64,000 nucleotides of DNA, from assembly GCA_003389325.1 (NCBI GenBank), contig QQVE01000010.1:1-64000 (forward strand). The letters run 5' to 3'. This document shows, in pieces, positions 36,389-46,385 of this stretch. Positions within the stretch are counted from its first letter, which is position 1. Each line of letters starts with the position of its first letter. Source of the stretch: Planctomycetota bacterium (GTDB lineage Bacteria; Planctomycetota; Planctomycetia; Pirellulales; PALSA-1355). The notes below the pieces were generated by a model. The model did not search any database. It was given only the letters and a program-made list of their open reading frames with translations, and was not told where the DNA came from. The position numbers and the translations under genes were made by a program.

Positions 36389-38095
36389 ATGAGGCCTTGC
36401 TACGCCTGGTTCGTTTGCGGAGCGATAGCGCTCTTCGGGTGCGCGGCGCCCAATTTGCGCTCGCAAAGTCCGGAAGAATTTTCTGGCGTGCTGGAGTCGA
36501 AGACTCGGCTCGTCGGCGAAGTCGCCCGGCCGTTCGGTGATCGCTACGTCCCGGTCGAGTCAGTGGCTCTAGTCACGAATCTCGACGCGACGGGCGAAGA
36601 TCCGGCGCCGTCTCCGCAACGTTCCGCGCTATATCACGAATTGCAGACTATCGGCGTGCAGCATCCCAACCAGTTGCTGGCTTCGCCGTCGACGTCGCTC
36701 GTACTCGTTCGCGGCTTTCTGCCGCCCGGCGTGCGCAAAGGCGACTCGTTCGATCTGGAAGTTCACGTCCCCTCGCATAGCGAAACAACCAGCCTGCGGG
36801 GCGGTTGGCTGATGGAAACGCGCCTCACGGAAATGGCCGTGCTGGGCGGAGCGATCCGCCAGGGGCACACGTGGGGTCTCGGGGAAGGTCCCCTGCTGGT
36901 CGATCCCTCGGCCGAAGGCGAGAAGGATCGAGCGCTGCTCGTGCGCGGACGCGTGCTGGGCGGCGGCAAGGCCACCCGCTCGCGCGATATCGGCCTGTTC
37001 ATCGCCCCCGAAGACAAGTCGGTGCAGTTGGCCGCCCGGATCGGACAGGCAATCAACCGTCGTTTCCACTTGTTCTCGCGCGGCATCAAACAGGGAGCCG
37101 CCAAGCCGGTCAGCGATGAACGCATCGACCTGAAGATTCACCCGCGGTACAAGGACAACATTGCTCGCTACGTTCGCGTGGTGCGGTCCATCCCGCTGCA
37201 AGAGACACCCGCGGAGCAAAGCTTACGCATCGGGCTGCTCGAGCGGCAACTGCTCGACCCGATCACCGCGGCCACGGCCGCCCTGCGGTTGGAGGCGATC
37301 GGCCAGGAATCCGTTTCCGCCCTGGTGACCGGTACCGAGAGTACGGATCCCGAGGTGCGGTTCTATGCGGCCGAAGCCCTGGCCTATCTCGATGACAATC
37401 GGGCGGCAGCCCCGTTGGCTCGCGCAGCCCGCGAAGAGCCCGCGTTCCGGGCCTATGCCCTGGCGGCTCTCAGCTCGATGGCCGACGTGTCCGCTCGCGA
37501 CGAGTTGGTCGGGCTGCTCGAGGTGCAAAGTTCCGAAACCCGATATGGCGCATTCCGGGCCCTCTGGGCCATGAATCGTGCCGATCCGCTGGTGCGCGGC
37601 GAGAGCCTCGGAGGCGAGTTCGGCTACCACGTGCTGGGCACGACGGGTCCGCCGATGATCCACGTGACCCGCAGTCATCGGCCCGAGATCGTCGTATTCG
37701 GCCACGAGCAGACGCTGTCTACGCCGTTCGTGCTCGAAGCAGGCAAGTCGATCCTGATCAAAGGCACCGGCAACCGCGTGACGGTCAGCAAGTTTGCCGT
37801 CGGCGTTCCCGACCAGAAACGCGTGGTTGGCACGAAGGTCGACGAGGTGATTCGGGCCATCGTCGAACTTGGCGGCACGTATCCCGACGTCGTCCAGGCA
37901 CTGGGTCACGCCAAGAGCACCGGAGCGCTGGCAGCACGATTCGAGGTCGACTCGCTGCCGGCCGGCGGTCGCGAATACCGCCACAAGGACGCCCTGGCCG
38001 AGGAACTTGCCGGCGACCCGAATGAAGGCAAGATCGAGGTGGCCAATCCCCTGCCCGACTTGTTCTCGTCGCTACGGCGCAAGAACTCGCGATAG
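36389..38095 (+). CDS. Lipoprotein with FlgI-like and HEAT-repeat domains
   Basis: A 568-residue probable lipoprotein. The signal peptide ends in the lipobox LFGC. Residues of about 35-240 resemble flagellar P-ring protein FlgI (VALVTNLDATGED, VLVRGFLPPGVRKGDSFDL, SLRGGWLMETRL, and a VLLVRGRVLGGG-like segment). Residues of about 265-385 form HEAT-type repeats (PEVRFYAAEALAYLDDNRAA, ETRYGAFRALWAM). The remaining part looks beta-rich. FlgI normally forms the peptidoglycan ring, but no other flagellar gene is near. The ATG at 36389, with CGGAG 6 bases upstream, is preferred over GTG at 36359. Confidence 0.75.
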   Translation: MRPCYAWFVCGAIALFGCAAPNLRSQSPEEFSGVLESKTRLVGEVARPFGDRYVPVESVALVTNLDATGEDPAPSPQRSALYHELQTIGVQHPNQLLASPSTSLVLVRGFLPPGVRKGDSFDLEVHVPSHSETTSLRGGWLMETRLTEMAVLGGAIRQGHTWGLGEGPLLVDPSAEGEKDRALLVRGRVLGGGKATRSRDIGLFIAPEDKSVQLAARIGQAINRRFHLFSRGIKQGAAKPVSDERIDLKIHPRYKDNIARYVRVVRSIPLQETPAEQSLRIGLLERQLLDPITAATAALRLEAIGQESVSALVTGTESTDPEVRFYAAEALAYLDDNRAAAPLARAAREEPAFRAYALAALSSMADVSARDELVGLLEVQSSETRYGAFRALWAMNRADPLVRGESLGGEFGYHVLGTTGPPMIHVTRSHRPEIVVFGHEQTLSTPFVLEAGKSILIKGTGNRVTVSKFAVGVPDQKRVVGTKVDEVIRAIVELGGTYPDVVQALGHAKSTGALAARFEVDSLPAGGREYRHKDALAEELAGDPNEGKIEVANPLPDLFSSLRRKNSR

Positions 38096-38270
38096 CAGCC
38101 CGGGGGTCCGACGATCAAGCGATTCGGGCTAGCATCTTTTCGGGGAAAAAGGGCAAAATAGTCGCTCAAGCGGTCCAGCCTGCGGGGGCCGTTATTGGTA
38201 AAATAGAGCGTTTAGTGCCGCCCATGCTTCGGCGGCCGGTCTGCCCCCACTCGTTCGCCCCACGTGGCCC

Positions 38271-41200
38271 ATGCTCAAGGCGCTGGAACTGGTCGGCTTC
38301 AAGAGCTTTGCCGACAAGACGCGGCTCGAATTCCCCCAGGGAATCACCGTCGTCGTTGGCCCCAATGGCTCCGGCAAGAGCAACATTGTCGACGCCATCA
38401 AGTGGGTGCTGGGCGAACAAAGCGTCAAGAGCCTCCGCGGCCGCGAGATGGCCGACGTCATCTTCAACGGCTCATCCACGCGGCGGCCGCTGAATACCGC
38501 CGAAACCACGCTCACCTTCGACAATTCCGCCCGCCTGCTCGCGCTCGATACCCCCGAAGTGCACATCACCCGGCGGGTCTATCGCAGCGGCGAGGGCGAA
38601 TACCTGATCAATCGCCAGCCCTGCCGATTGCGCGACATCCGCGACCTGTTCGCCGGCACGGGCGTGGCCACCGAGGCCTACAGCGTCATCGAGCAGGGCA
38701 AGGTCGATATCCTGCTGCAAAGCTCGCCGCGCGATCGGCGGCTGATCTTCGAGGAGGCCGCCGGCATCAGCCGCTTCAAGGCCAAGAAGCTCGAAGCCCA
38801 GCGGCGGCTCGAGCGCGTGGAGCAAAACCTGCTGCGGCTGTCCGACATCGTCGACGAGGTCGAAAACCGCCTGCGTGCCGTGCGATCCCAGGCCGGTAAG
38901 GCACGGCGCTACAAGGAATACACCGACCGCCTGCAATCGCTTCGCACCCAGATCGGAGCTGCCGACTGGCGAAAGCACACCGCTGAGTTGGAGAAGCTCG
39001 AAGGCGAGCTCGAGGCGGCTCGCGAGGAAAACACGCTTCTGGCCTCGCGGTTGGAAACGCTCGAAACGCAGGCCTTCGGCCTGGAATCGAGAATCGCCGA
39101 GTCCGACACGGCCACGCGCCTCAGCGAGAACGAGATCGCCCAAAACCGCGAACGCATCGCCGCCCACGAGTCGTCGATCGAGCACGAGCGCCGCCGAGCC
39201 CGCGATCTCGAGGAGGAAGCTGGTCGCTATCGCAAACAACTGACCACGATGAGCGTCCGCGCCGTCGACCTACAACAACAACTGGCCACGATCGACAACA
39301 GCCTTGAAACTGCCGAGAAGGAACACCGCGAAGTCGCCCTTCGCCTGGCCGAAGAAGAACGCGGGCTCACCAAACTGACGGCACAGCTCGACGAACTGCG
39401 CGCCGAAAACGAGCAGCGGCGCAGCGCGCACCTGGAACAGATGCGGGCCGCCTCGGCACTGGCCAGCCAGACCAGCGGGCTCGAGTCAGGCGTGGCGTCG
39501 GCGGCTGCCGCTCGTGATCGGTTGAGCAAGCGGCAGTCGGAGCTTGCGACAACACTCGACGCGCTCTCCGGCGAACTGCAAACCATCCGCCAGCGCTGTG
39601 CGGCCCTGGGCGACACTTGCCAAAACAAGCAGCAGGCCCAAGACGAGGCCGTGGCGCGGCTATCGACCCATCGCGGCGAGGCCAACGAAGCGCACACCGC
39701 CCTATCGCATCTGCGGGAGCGGGCCAGTGGTGCCGGCGAACGCGCTGCTGTGCTCGAAGAGCTGGAAAAGCGGCTCGAAGGCGTCAGTGCCGGCGTCAAG
39801 CAACTGCTCGTCGACGCTCAGACTGCCGGGGACGGTCCCCTCGCAGAAGTGCGCGGGCTCGTGGCGGACCTGCTGCACGTGAATTTCGAGTCGGCCCCGC
39901 TGGTCGAACTGGCACTGGGCGAGTTGTCTGGGTGCGTGGTCGTGGGCAACGGCAAATGCTGGACCGACCACTTGCTCACCGCGCCGCCGCTGGCGGGCCG
40001 GGTGGGCTTCATCCGGTTGGATGCACTTCCCCCCAAAACGCACCTCGACGCGATCGATCTGGCCGGTCAGCCGGGCGTCGTCGGCCGGGCCGATACGTTC
40101 GTGGAAACGTCTCCCGAGTTCGCCACCCTCGCCCGGCAGTTACTGGGCCGGACGTGGATCGTCGAGAACCTCGAGCGCGCTTTGGAACTGGCCGCCCGCG
40201 AAGGGCGCGGGCTGAGCTTCGTCACCCGCGCAGGCGAGACGGTCGACGCCAGCGGCACACTGCACGTGGGGCCGCGGCACGCCTCGACGGGGCTCATTTC
40301 GCGCCGCAGCGAATTGCGCGTGCTGCGCCGCCAACTGGCCGAGTTGGAAGCACAGATCGCCACGCGCGAGAACGAATGCCGCCGCCTCGACGCGCTAGTG
40401 ACCGAAGGAGAATCCGAAGTCCAGGCCGGAGCCGCGGAACTGCGACAGCTCAACGAGCAACTTGCCCGCGAGCGCTCCGCGGCCGGTGCGGCCGAAGAGC
40501 GGCACGCGCAGCTCGAACGGCAGATCACGTCGGTACGTGCCGAGCTCTCGGCCGCGGCCGACGAGCACGAGCGTGCCACGCACCAGCTAGCCGAGGCGCG
40601 TGCGCAACTGCATCAGGTAGAAGCTACCGTCGTGGAGCTGGAGAGCAGCGTTCAGGAAAGCGCCCAGCAGGCTTCGCAACTCGAACAAGTCCGCCAACGC
40701 TTCAGCCGCGAAGCCGGGGCCACGAAGATCGAAGTCGTCAAGAGCGAGCAGCGGCTGTCACACCTCCGGGCCCAAAAGAACCAACTGGAACGCGACCAGC
40801 AGGAACGCGGTCGGGCCCTGGCCGACGGTCGCTCGCACCTGGAAATCTGCCTCGAACGACTACGCGACGCCGAGCGGAACATCCTCCGGGCGGAGTCCGT
40901 CGTGGCCGAGTTGTTCCTGCGCAAGGAAGCTTTCGCCGCCGAAGCGGTGCGCCACAGCCAGCAGCGCGATCATTGGCGCGAGCAGAAGGGCCAACTGGGT
41001 GCCGAGGCCCAGCGCGTGCGATCCTCGATTCGCAAGCTGGAAACGAAGCTCCACGAAACCGAACTGGCCGCCGGCGAAGTGCGTCACGAACGCACCACGC
41101 TGGCCGATCGGCTGCGCGAGGACTACAACATCGAACTGGGCGAACTGGAGCACGAGCCGACGCCCGAGGAACTGCACCAGCGCGAGGAGGTCGATCGCGA

Positions 41201-41900
41201 GATCGCCGACCTGCGGAACAAGCTCAACAGCATTGGCGGCGTGAATCTCGACGCCCTGGCCGAGTTGGAAGAGCTCGAACAGCGCTTCGCGTCGCTGTCG
41301 GCACAGCACAAGGATCTGTCCGACGCCAAGGGCTCGCTGGAGTCCATCATTTCGCGCATCAACGCCGACAGCCGACGGCTTTTCTCCGACACGCTGGAAG
41401 TCGTGCGGGAGCACTTCGAGTCGCTGTTCCGCAAGTTGTTCGGCGGCGGCAAAGCCGACATCGTGCTGGAGGAAGGCGTCGACATTCTCGACAGCGGGAT
41501 CGAGATCATCGCTCGGCCGCCGGGCAAGGAACCGCGCAACATCTCGCTACTCTCCGGCGGCGAAAAGACGCTGACCTGCGTGGCGCTGCTGCTGGCCATT
41601 TTCCGCAGTCGCCCCAGCCCCTTTTGCGTGCTCGACGAGGTGGACGCGGCGCTCGACGAAGCGAATATCGAGCGGTTTATCGGCGTGCTGACCGAGTTCC
41701 TGGCCTGGACGCAGTTCATCGTCGTCACGCACTCGAAAAAGACGATGACCTGCGCCAACACGCTCTACGGCATCACGATGCAGGAGTCGGGCATCTCGAA
41801 ACGCGTGAGCGTGCGTTTCGAGGACGTCAGCGAAACCGGCGAGATTCTCAACGTCCGCGAAGACAACGACGCCTCGGACGACGAGACCCAGGCGGCCTAG
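38271..41900 (+). CDS. smc: Chromosome partition protein SMC
   Basis: SMC dimers with ScpAB extrude DNA loops and keep sister chromosomes apart. The 1209-residue protein has the N-terminal Walker A ([11 protein letters not shown]), then coiled coil, a hinge at about residues 510-670, coiled coil again, and the C-terminal ATPase with signature LLSGGEKTL and Walker [29 protein letters not shown] text near 160 is the family's conserved N-terminal end of the head. Its length is usual for bacterial SMC. It stands alone on the plus strand and is convergent with the site-2 protease gene. Confidence 0.95.
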   Translation: MLKALELVGFKSFADKTRLEFPQGITVVVGPNGSGKSNIVDAIKWVLGEQSVKSLRGREMADVIFNGSSTRRPLNTAETTLTFDNSARLLALDTPEVHITRRVYRSGEGEYLINRQPCRLRDIRDLFAGTGVATEAYSVIEQGKVDILLQSSPRDRRLIFEEAAGISRFKAKKLEAQRRLERVEQNLLRLSDIVDEVENRLRAVRSQAGKARRYKEYTDRLQSLRTQIGAADWRKHTAELEKLEGELEAAREENTLLASRLETLETQAFGLESRIAESDTATRLSENEIAQNRERIAAHESSIEHERRRARDLEEEAGRYRKQLTTMSVRAVDLQQQLATIDNSLETAEKEHREVALRLAEEERGLTKLTAQLDELRAENEQRRSAHLEQMRAASALASQTSGLESGVASAAAARDRLSKRQSELATTLDALSGELQTIRQRCAALGDTCQNKQQAQDEAVARLSTHRGEANEAHTALSHLRERASGAGERAAVLEELEKRLEGVSAGVKQLLVDAQTAGDGPLAEVRGLVADLLHVNFESAPLVELALGELSGCVVVGNGKCWTDHLLTAPPLAGRVGFIRLDALPPKTHLDAIDLAGQPGVVGRADTFVETSPEFATLARQLLGRTWIVENLERALELAAREGRGLSFVTRAGETVDASGTLHVGPRHASTGLISRRSELRVLRRQLAELEAQIATRENECRRLDALVTEGESEVQAGAAELRQLNEQLARERSAAGAAEERHAQLERQITSVRAELSAAADEHERATHQLAEARAQLHQVEATVVELESSVQESAQQASQLEQVRQRFSREAGATKIEVVKSEQRLSHLRAQKNQLERDQQERGRALADGRSHLEICLERLRDAERNILRAESVVAELFLRKEAFAAEAVRHSQQRDHWREQKGQLGAEAQRVRSSIRKLETKLHETELAAGEVRHERTTLADRLREDYNIELGELEHEPTPEELHQREEVDREIADLRNKLNSIGGVNLDALAELEELEQRFASLSAQHKDLSDAKGSLESIISRINADSRRLFSDTLEVVREHFESLFRKLFGGGKADIVLEEGVDILDSGIEIIARPPGKEPRNISLLSGGEKTLTCVALLLAIFRSRPSPFCVLDEVDAALDEANIERFIGVLTEFLAWTQFIVVTHSKKTMTCANTLYGITMQESGISKRVSVRFEDVSETGEILNVREDNDASDDETQAA

Positions 41901-41940
41901 CCCGCCCATCTCGCGCGGAGTCGATGGCGACGACGCGTCG

Positions 41941-42831
41941 CTACATCGACATGAACGGCGTTGGGGTGAACCCGATGAACATGAAGCACAGGGTCAGCCA
42001 GCCGAGAATCGTGCGGCCCGTGCCGAGCGGAATGTCATCGTTTGCCGTGGGCGGGTGATTCGGTCCCATCAGCCACAACAGGGCGATCATCAGCAACCAG
42101 CCGTAGTTGCCGGTAAGCACAACGCCCAGCATCGCGCCGACCAGCAGCACCGTGGCCACAGGATGGGCCTTCTTTCGCAGCAGGGCGTAGAGCACGTGTC
42201 CGCCATCAAGCTGGCCGATCGGGATGAGGTTCAATGCGGTGATAAATACTCCAACCCAGCCGGCGAACGCGATTGGGTGCAAGTCGATCGCTTGCCCTGG
42301 ACCTAGGGGATCTAGCAACAAGTCGCTGAGCCACAGGAATAGCAAGGGCGCCCCCAGGTAGTCTCCGTCAGGCACTACCTCGACGATGGATGACATCCTG
42401 AGGCCGACGACAGTGCAGATTAGCGCCGGCACGAGCCCCGCCAGCGGCCCCGTAATTCCGATGTCGAACAGCGCCTTTCGGTCGCCCATGTGGCCGCGCA
42501 TGGCGATCACGGCCCCCATCGTGCCAATCGGGCTGATCGGCATCGGAATGAAATAGGGCAGGCTGGCGGGCACGCCATAGCGGCGTGCCTGAAGATAGTG
42601 GCCGAACTCGTGGCAGAGAAGGATACCCATGATCGCAACAGCATAGGCAAGACCACCATCCTCCACCGTGTAGGTTGAGTAGCACGTGAACAGGAACAGC
42701 AGAATCGGCATCAGCGGAATCTGCCGCGGCTCGACTTCCTCGACGTCGGTCGGTACCACCTCGGCCAACAGCGGGTTCTCGGGATCGCCGTGGGCCGGCC
42801 GATGGTGTTGCGTGTCGGGGTAGGAGCTCAT
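41941..42831 (-). CDS. Site-2 protease family zinc metalloprotease
   Basis: A 296-residue intramembrane protease. The zinc site HEFGH is at residues 74-78 within a membrane helix, and the third ligand is in NLIPIGQLDGGH near 205. About six hydrophobic helices are visible, including AYAVAIMGILLC, LAGLVPALICTVVGL and LLVGAMLGVVLTG. No PDZ domain is present, so this is the short type and not RseP. Its role could be in signalling or membrane protein turnover. The start at 42831 gives a polar N-terminus of about 38 residues before the first helix. The frame extends upstream but that part looks non-coding. Confidence 0.85.
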   Translation of the reverse strand: MSSYPDTQHHRPAHGDPENPLLAEVVPTDVEEVEPRQIPLMPILLFLFTCYSTYTVEDGGLAYAVAIMGILLCHEFGHYLQARRYGVPASLPYFIPMPISPIGTMGAVIAMRGHMGDRKALFDIGITGPLAGLVPALICTVVGLRMSSIVEVVPDGDYLGAPLLFLWLSDLLLDPLGPGQAIDLHPIAFAGWVGVFITALNLIPIGQLDGGHVLYALLRKKAHPVATVLLVGAMLGVVLTGNYGWLLMIALLWLMGPNHPPTANDDIPLGTGRTILGWLTLCFMFIGFTPTPFMSM

Positions 42832-43069
42832 TCCGGTTCCTGGGCGCTGAGGAGAGGGTTGTCTTTCGAATTCTAGGTTCGCGCCCCCCGCGAGCAAGGA
42901 CAACTGGCGGCCCACTGCGCTACGTGCCCCTCGCAAGTCGGTGTCGAACGCGCATGATTTCGCGGCGACAACCGCCCCAGGAAGCATCGCGGTGGCGGCG
43001 TTGGATCGACTCGCCGGACACGGATCCAGCGAATTTGGATGCGGTGTTGCAGTCCCAACTTCTTCCCAG

Positions 43070-43098
43070 TTGACAGATTGTGGCGCCTGAACTACATT
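43070..43098 (+). promoter_or_regulatory. Sigma-70-type promoter, probably of hppA
   Basis: A perfect -35 box (TTGACA at 43070), a 17-base spacer and TACATT at 43093-43098 form the best sigma-70 type promoter I saw in the window. The next gene on this strand is hppA at 43495. Confidence 0.55.
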
Positions 43099-43306
43099 TT
43101 TCGCTTTCTACGTCGCGCGTGGCGATGGCGCTTTTGGCCCTCACCTCGGGCGCGGCCTCGCGTGGGATCCGTTGGTGGCAACGGGCAGGCCCGTGAGGGG
43201 CCCTCACATGGAAATCACCGTCCGGCCGAGCGGGGATTCTGCAGGCGGTTCTCCGGAAGAGAACTTCGCCTGGAAACTGCCCTTTGCCGGTGAAGGCGGC
43301 TGCCGA

Positions 43307-43339
43307 TGCAAACCGGCTTTCGGGACGTAAGCCTTTGCA
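43307..43339 (+). other. Structured element in the hppA leader
   Basis: TGCAAA and GGCTT pair with AAGCC and TTTGCA around a 9-base loop, with a CC bulge. The sequence blocks GCAAACC, GGGACG and AAGCC also resemble the core of the class I cyclic-di-GMP riboswitch. A GAAA tetraloop and the full GCAAAGCC block are missing, so that identity is doubtful. Confidence 0.35.
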
Positions 43340-43494
43340 CCTCTCGCGTGCCCGCTGCCTCGCGCGCCGTTAGCTGCACACGCCGGTGGCTCACCGAACC
43401 GCGTCGTCGTCCAGGCCGACACACGGCCCTTGACGCACACGATTCATTTGGGAACTCGAACGAACCAGAAAGAAGCTGAGGGAAGGTTGTAAGC

Positions 43495-46164
43495 ATGATC
43501 GCAAATTGCCGGTGGTCGCGGGTACTGCGGCACAGACGAACGATGATTGGGGCTCTTTTCGCTGTGGCGCTGGCAATGTTGGTCGGCGCCCCTGGCGCCT
43601 GGGCACAGGAAGCCGCCGAGGCGACCGATGCCGCCGCCAGCGGCGATGCCTCCAATCAGTTCCAGTTCTATCTCATCTGGGCGGTTGCCTTTGGCGGGGC
43701 GGTCGTCGCGCTGGTGCAGGCGTGGCAGTTCTACAAGACCATGATGGCCGCCGACGAAGGCACCCCGACGATGATCGAAATCGCCGGCTACGTGCGTGAA
43801 GGGGCCAATGCCTACCTCAAGCAGCAGTACAAGATCGTCACGCTGTTCTTCGTCGTCATCTTCGGTCTGTTGGCAGTCGCCGCCTTCGTGCTCGAAGTGC
43901 AGAGCGAATGGGTGCCGTTTGCCTTCATCACCGGCGGCTTCTTCTCCGGTCTGGCGGGTTGGTTTGGCATGAAGACCGCCACTTGGGCCAGCAGCCGCAC
44001 TACGGCGGGTGCCCAAAAGTCGCTCAACGCCGGCCTGCAGGTGGCCTTCCGCTCCGGTGCGGTGATGGGTCTGACGGTCGTCGGCCTGGGGCTGCTCGAC
44101 ATCACGCTCTGGTTCCTGGTGCTCAACTGGATCGTGCCGGCGCTGGGTTACGACCGGCTTTCGCTGGAAGAAATCACCGTCACGATGCTCTGCTTCGGCA
44201 TGGGGGCCAGTAGCCAGGCGCTGTTTGCTCGCGTCGGCGGCGGCATCTTCACCAAGGCGGCCGACGTCGGCGCCGACCTGGTCGGAAAGGTCGAACAGGG
44301 CATTCCTGAAGACGATGCTCGCAACCCGGCTACCATCGCCGATAACGTGGGCGACAACGTGGGCGACGTGGCCGGCATGGGAGCTGACTTGTACGAATCG
44401 TACTGCGGTTCGATTTTGGCGACCGCCGCCTTGGGCGTTTCGGCGTTTTCCAGCGGGGCGATCATTCGCGATCTGTATTCCGCCATGGAGGACGCGCCGG
44501 ATGTCACCGAGGACGTGATCGCCACCTTCCAACTCAACGCTCTGTTCCTGCCGATGTCGATCGCCGCGGTGGGCATCTTCCTCTCGATCGCCGGCATCTA
44601 CATGGTGCGGACTGAGGAAGACGCTTCGCAGAAGACCCTGCTCAAGGCGTTGGGACGCGGCATCAACGTCTCCAGCGTGATGGTGATCGCCGCCGCCTGG
44701 GGCCTCACCTACTGGCTAATGCCCGACTTTCTCGGCGTCGCCTGGAGTATCGTCGTGGGACTCGGGGCGGGCTGGCTGATCGGTAAGTGGACCGAATACT
44801 CCACGAGCGACGAATATGCCCCGACGCAGAAGCTGGCCGATCAAGCCGTGACCGGGCCGGCCACCGTCATCATCGGCGGCGTGGCCGAGGGCATGATGAG
44901 CGTCTGGTTTCCAGTCGTCATCGTCTGCGTCGCGACTATTCTGGCCTTTGGATTCGCCTGCGACTGGCGATTCAACGACTTGCAGTACTTCGCCCTCGGC
45001 TTGTACGGCGTGGGTATCGCCGCGGTAGGCATGCTCAGCACGCTGGGCATCACGTTGGCCACCGATGCTTATGGCCCAATCGCCGACAACGCCGGCGGCA
45101 ACGCTCAGATGGCCGGCCTCGAGCCGATCGTCCGCGAGCGCACCGACGCGTTGGACAGCTTGGGCAACACGACCGCGGCCACCGGCAAGGGCTTTGCCAT
45201 CGGGTCAGCCGCCTTGACGGCCTTGGCCCTGTTGGCCGCTTACGTCGAAGAAGTGCGGATCGGTTTCGACCGCTGGTCCGAGGCCGTTGTCACGGCTGAC
45301 ATGGAGCCGGGCGTCTACAAGCTCAGCAACCAGTTCGTCGTCGACGTCGAGAGCGAAGAGGTGCACAGGCCCTACCTGATTCTGCCGAACGATCTCCGCA
45401 CGATCGAGGGTTGGGAGGACGAAGAGTACGCCGGCTTTCGCGAGGCGCCGGTGAAGCTTCCCGACTCGATGTTCCAGGAGGCCACGGTCGACGGGGCCGA
45501 CACGCTGGTAATCGCCAGCAACAACCGGGCCCTGATTCCCGTGAAGAACGCCACGCTGCCCGACTTCACGCGCTACTACGATGCGTCGCTAATGAATCCC
45601 AAGGTCCTGGTCGGCGTCTTCATCGGGGCCATGGCCACGTTCCTGTTCTGTGCCATGACCATGAAGGCGGTCGGCCGGGCCGCCAAGGGCATGGTCGAGG
45701 AAGTGCGCCGGCAATTCCGCGAAAAGCCAGGCATCATGGAAGGGACCGACAAGCCCGACTACGCGGCTCCCGTGGCGATCAGCACCAAGGCGGCCCAGCG
45801 CGAGATGATCGTGCCGTCGCTGTTGGCCCTCACCACTCCGGTGGCGACCGGGCTGGTACTTGGAGTCGGCGGCGTCATGGGACTGCTCGTCGGAGCCCTC
45901 ACCAGCGGCTTCTGCGTGGCGGTGTTCATGGCCAACGCCGGTGGTGCGTGGGACAACGCCAAGAAGTACATCGAGGCCGGAGCCCACGGCGGCAAAGGTA
46001 CCGAAGCTCACAAGGCGGCCGTCGTCGGCGATACGGTCGGCGACCCGTTCAAAGATACCAGCGGCCCGAGCCTGAACATTCTCATCAAGCTGATGAGCAT
46101 GGTGGCCGTGGTCGTTGCAGGCCTGACGGTGCGCTACAGCCTGATGGCCTTGGGGATTTTCTAG
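43495..46164 (+). CDS. hppA: Membrane-bound ion-pumping pyrophosphatase
   Basis: A membrane pyrophosphatase that uses PPi hydrolysis to pump H+ or Na+. It has 889 residues, longer than the usual 670-800. The catalytic block [16 protein letters not shown] at 259-274 and [20 protein letters not shown] at 284-303 are intact. The segment [18 protein letters not shown] near 557 has Ala where potassium-independent enzymes have Lys, so this is the K+-dependent class. A soluble insertion of about 110 residues (about 587-698) separates two membrane helices that are normally nearly adjacent. The N-terminus has a long signal-like helix ending in GAWA. Pump ion cannot be told. Confidence 0.93.
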   Translation: MIANCRWSRVLRHRRTMIGALFAVALAMLVGAPGAWAQEAAEATDAAASGDASNQFQFYLIWAVAFGGAVVALVQAWQFYKTMMAADEGTPTMIEIAGYVREGANAYLKQQYKIVTLFFVVIFGLLAVAAFVLEVQSEWVPFAFITGGFFSGLAGWFGMKTATWASSRTTAGAQKSLNAGLQVAFRSGAVMGLTVVGLGLLDITLWFLVLNWIVPALGYDRLSLEEITVTMLCFGMGASSQALFARVGGGIFTKAADVGADLVGKVEQGIPEDDARNPATIADNVGDNVGDVAGMGADLYESYCGSILATAALGVSAFSSGAIIRDLYSAMEDAPDVTEDVIATFQLNALFLPMSIAAVGIFLSIAGIYMVRTEEDASQKTLLKALGRGINVSSVMVIAAAWGLTYWLMPDFLGVAWSIVVGLGAGWLIGKWTEYSTSDEYAPTQKLADQAVTGPATVIIGGVAEGMMSVWFPVVIVCVATILAFGFACDWRFNDLQYFALGLYGVGIAAVGMLSTLGITLATDAYGPIADNAGGNAQMAGLEPIVRERTDALDSLGNTTAATGKGFAIGSAALTALALLAAYVEEVRIGFDRWSEAVVTADMEPGVYKLSNQFVVDVESEEVHRPYLILPNDLRTIEGWEDEEYAGFREAPVKLPDSMFQEATVDGADTLVIASNNRALIPVKNATLPDFTRYYDASLMNPKVLVGVFIGAMATFLFCAMTMKAVGRAAKGMVEEVRRQFREKPGIMEGTDKPDYAAPVAISTKAAQREMIVPSLLALTTPVATGLVLGVGGVMGLLVGALTSGFCVAVFMANAGGAWDNAKKYIEAGAHGGKGTEAHKAAVVGDTVGDPFKDTSGPSLNILIKLMSMVAVVVAGLTVRYSLMALGIF

Positions 46165-46188
46165 GCATCGACCGTGCCAGGGACTGAA

Positions 46189-46229
46189 GCGGGCGACGAG
46201 GGCTGTGCGCTCGTCGCCCGCTTTTTTTT
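46189..46229 (+). terminator. Rho-independent terminator of hppA
   Basis: A perfect 12-bp stem (46189-46200 with 46210-46221, 9-base loop) is followed by eight T residues. It lies 25 bases after the hppA stop. Confidence 0.93.
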
Positions 46230-46385
46230 CGTGCCAGCCCTGACAGATCCCGCGCGCGGCCAACGACGCGCCGTCGTCGATGGCTTCGGGCTGAACTGAC
46301 GAGGACGCGGGTTAGTGTTTGGCGCGGCGCTGGCTTATATTGAGGAGGCAATTCTCCACGTGCAACCTGCGAGGTGCTCTCGTCG

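Larger units (their letters stand above)
42832..43494. other. Gene-free region and probable long leader of hppA
   Basis: No gene is convincing in these 663 bases. It contains the promoter candidate at 43070-43098 and the hairpin at 43307-43339. A transcript from that promoter would have a 5' leader of about 390 bases in front of hppA. Confidence 0.55.

Noticed and set aside
41927..41941. Short 6-bp hairpin between smc and the site-2 protease gene as a terminator
   Set aside because: It has a 3-base loop and no T-run, so it is too weak to call.
39617..42058. 813-codon plus-strand frame inside smc
   Set aside because: It is Arg/Ala-rich, crosses smc in another frame and has no domain. smc itself has all motifs.
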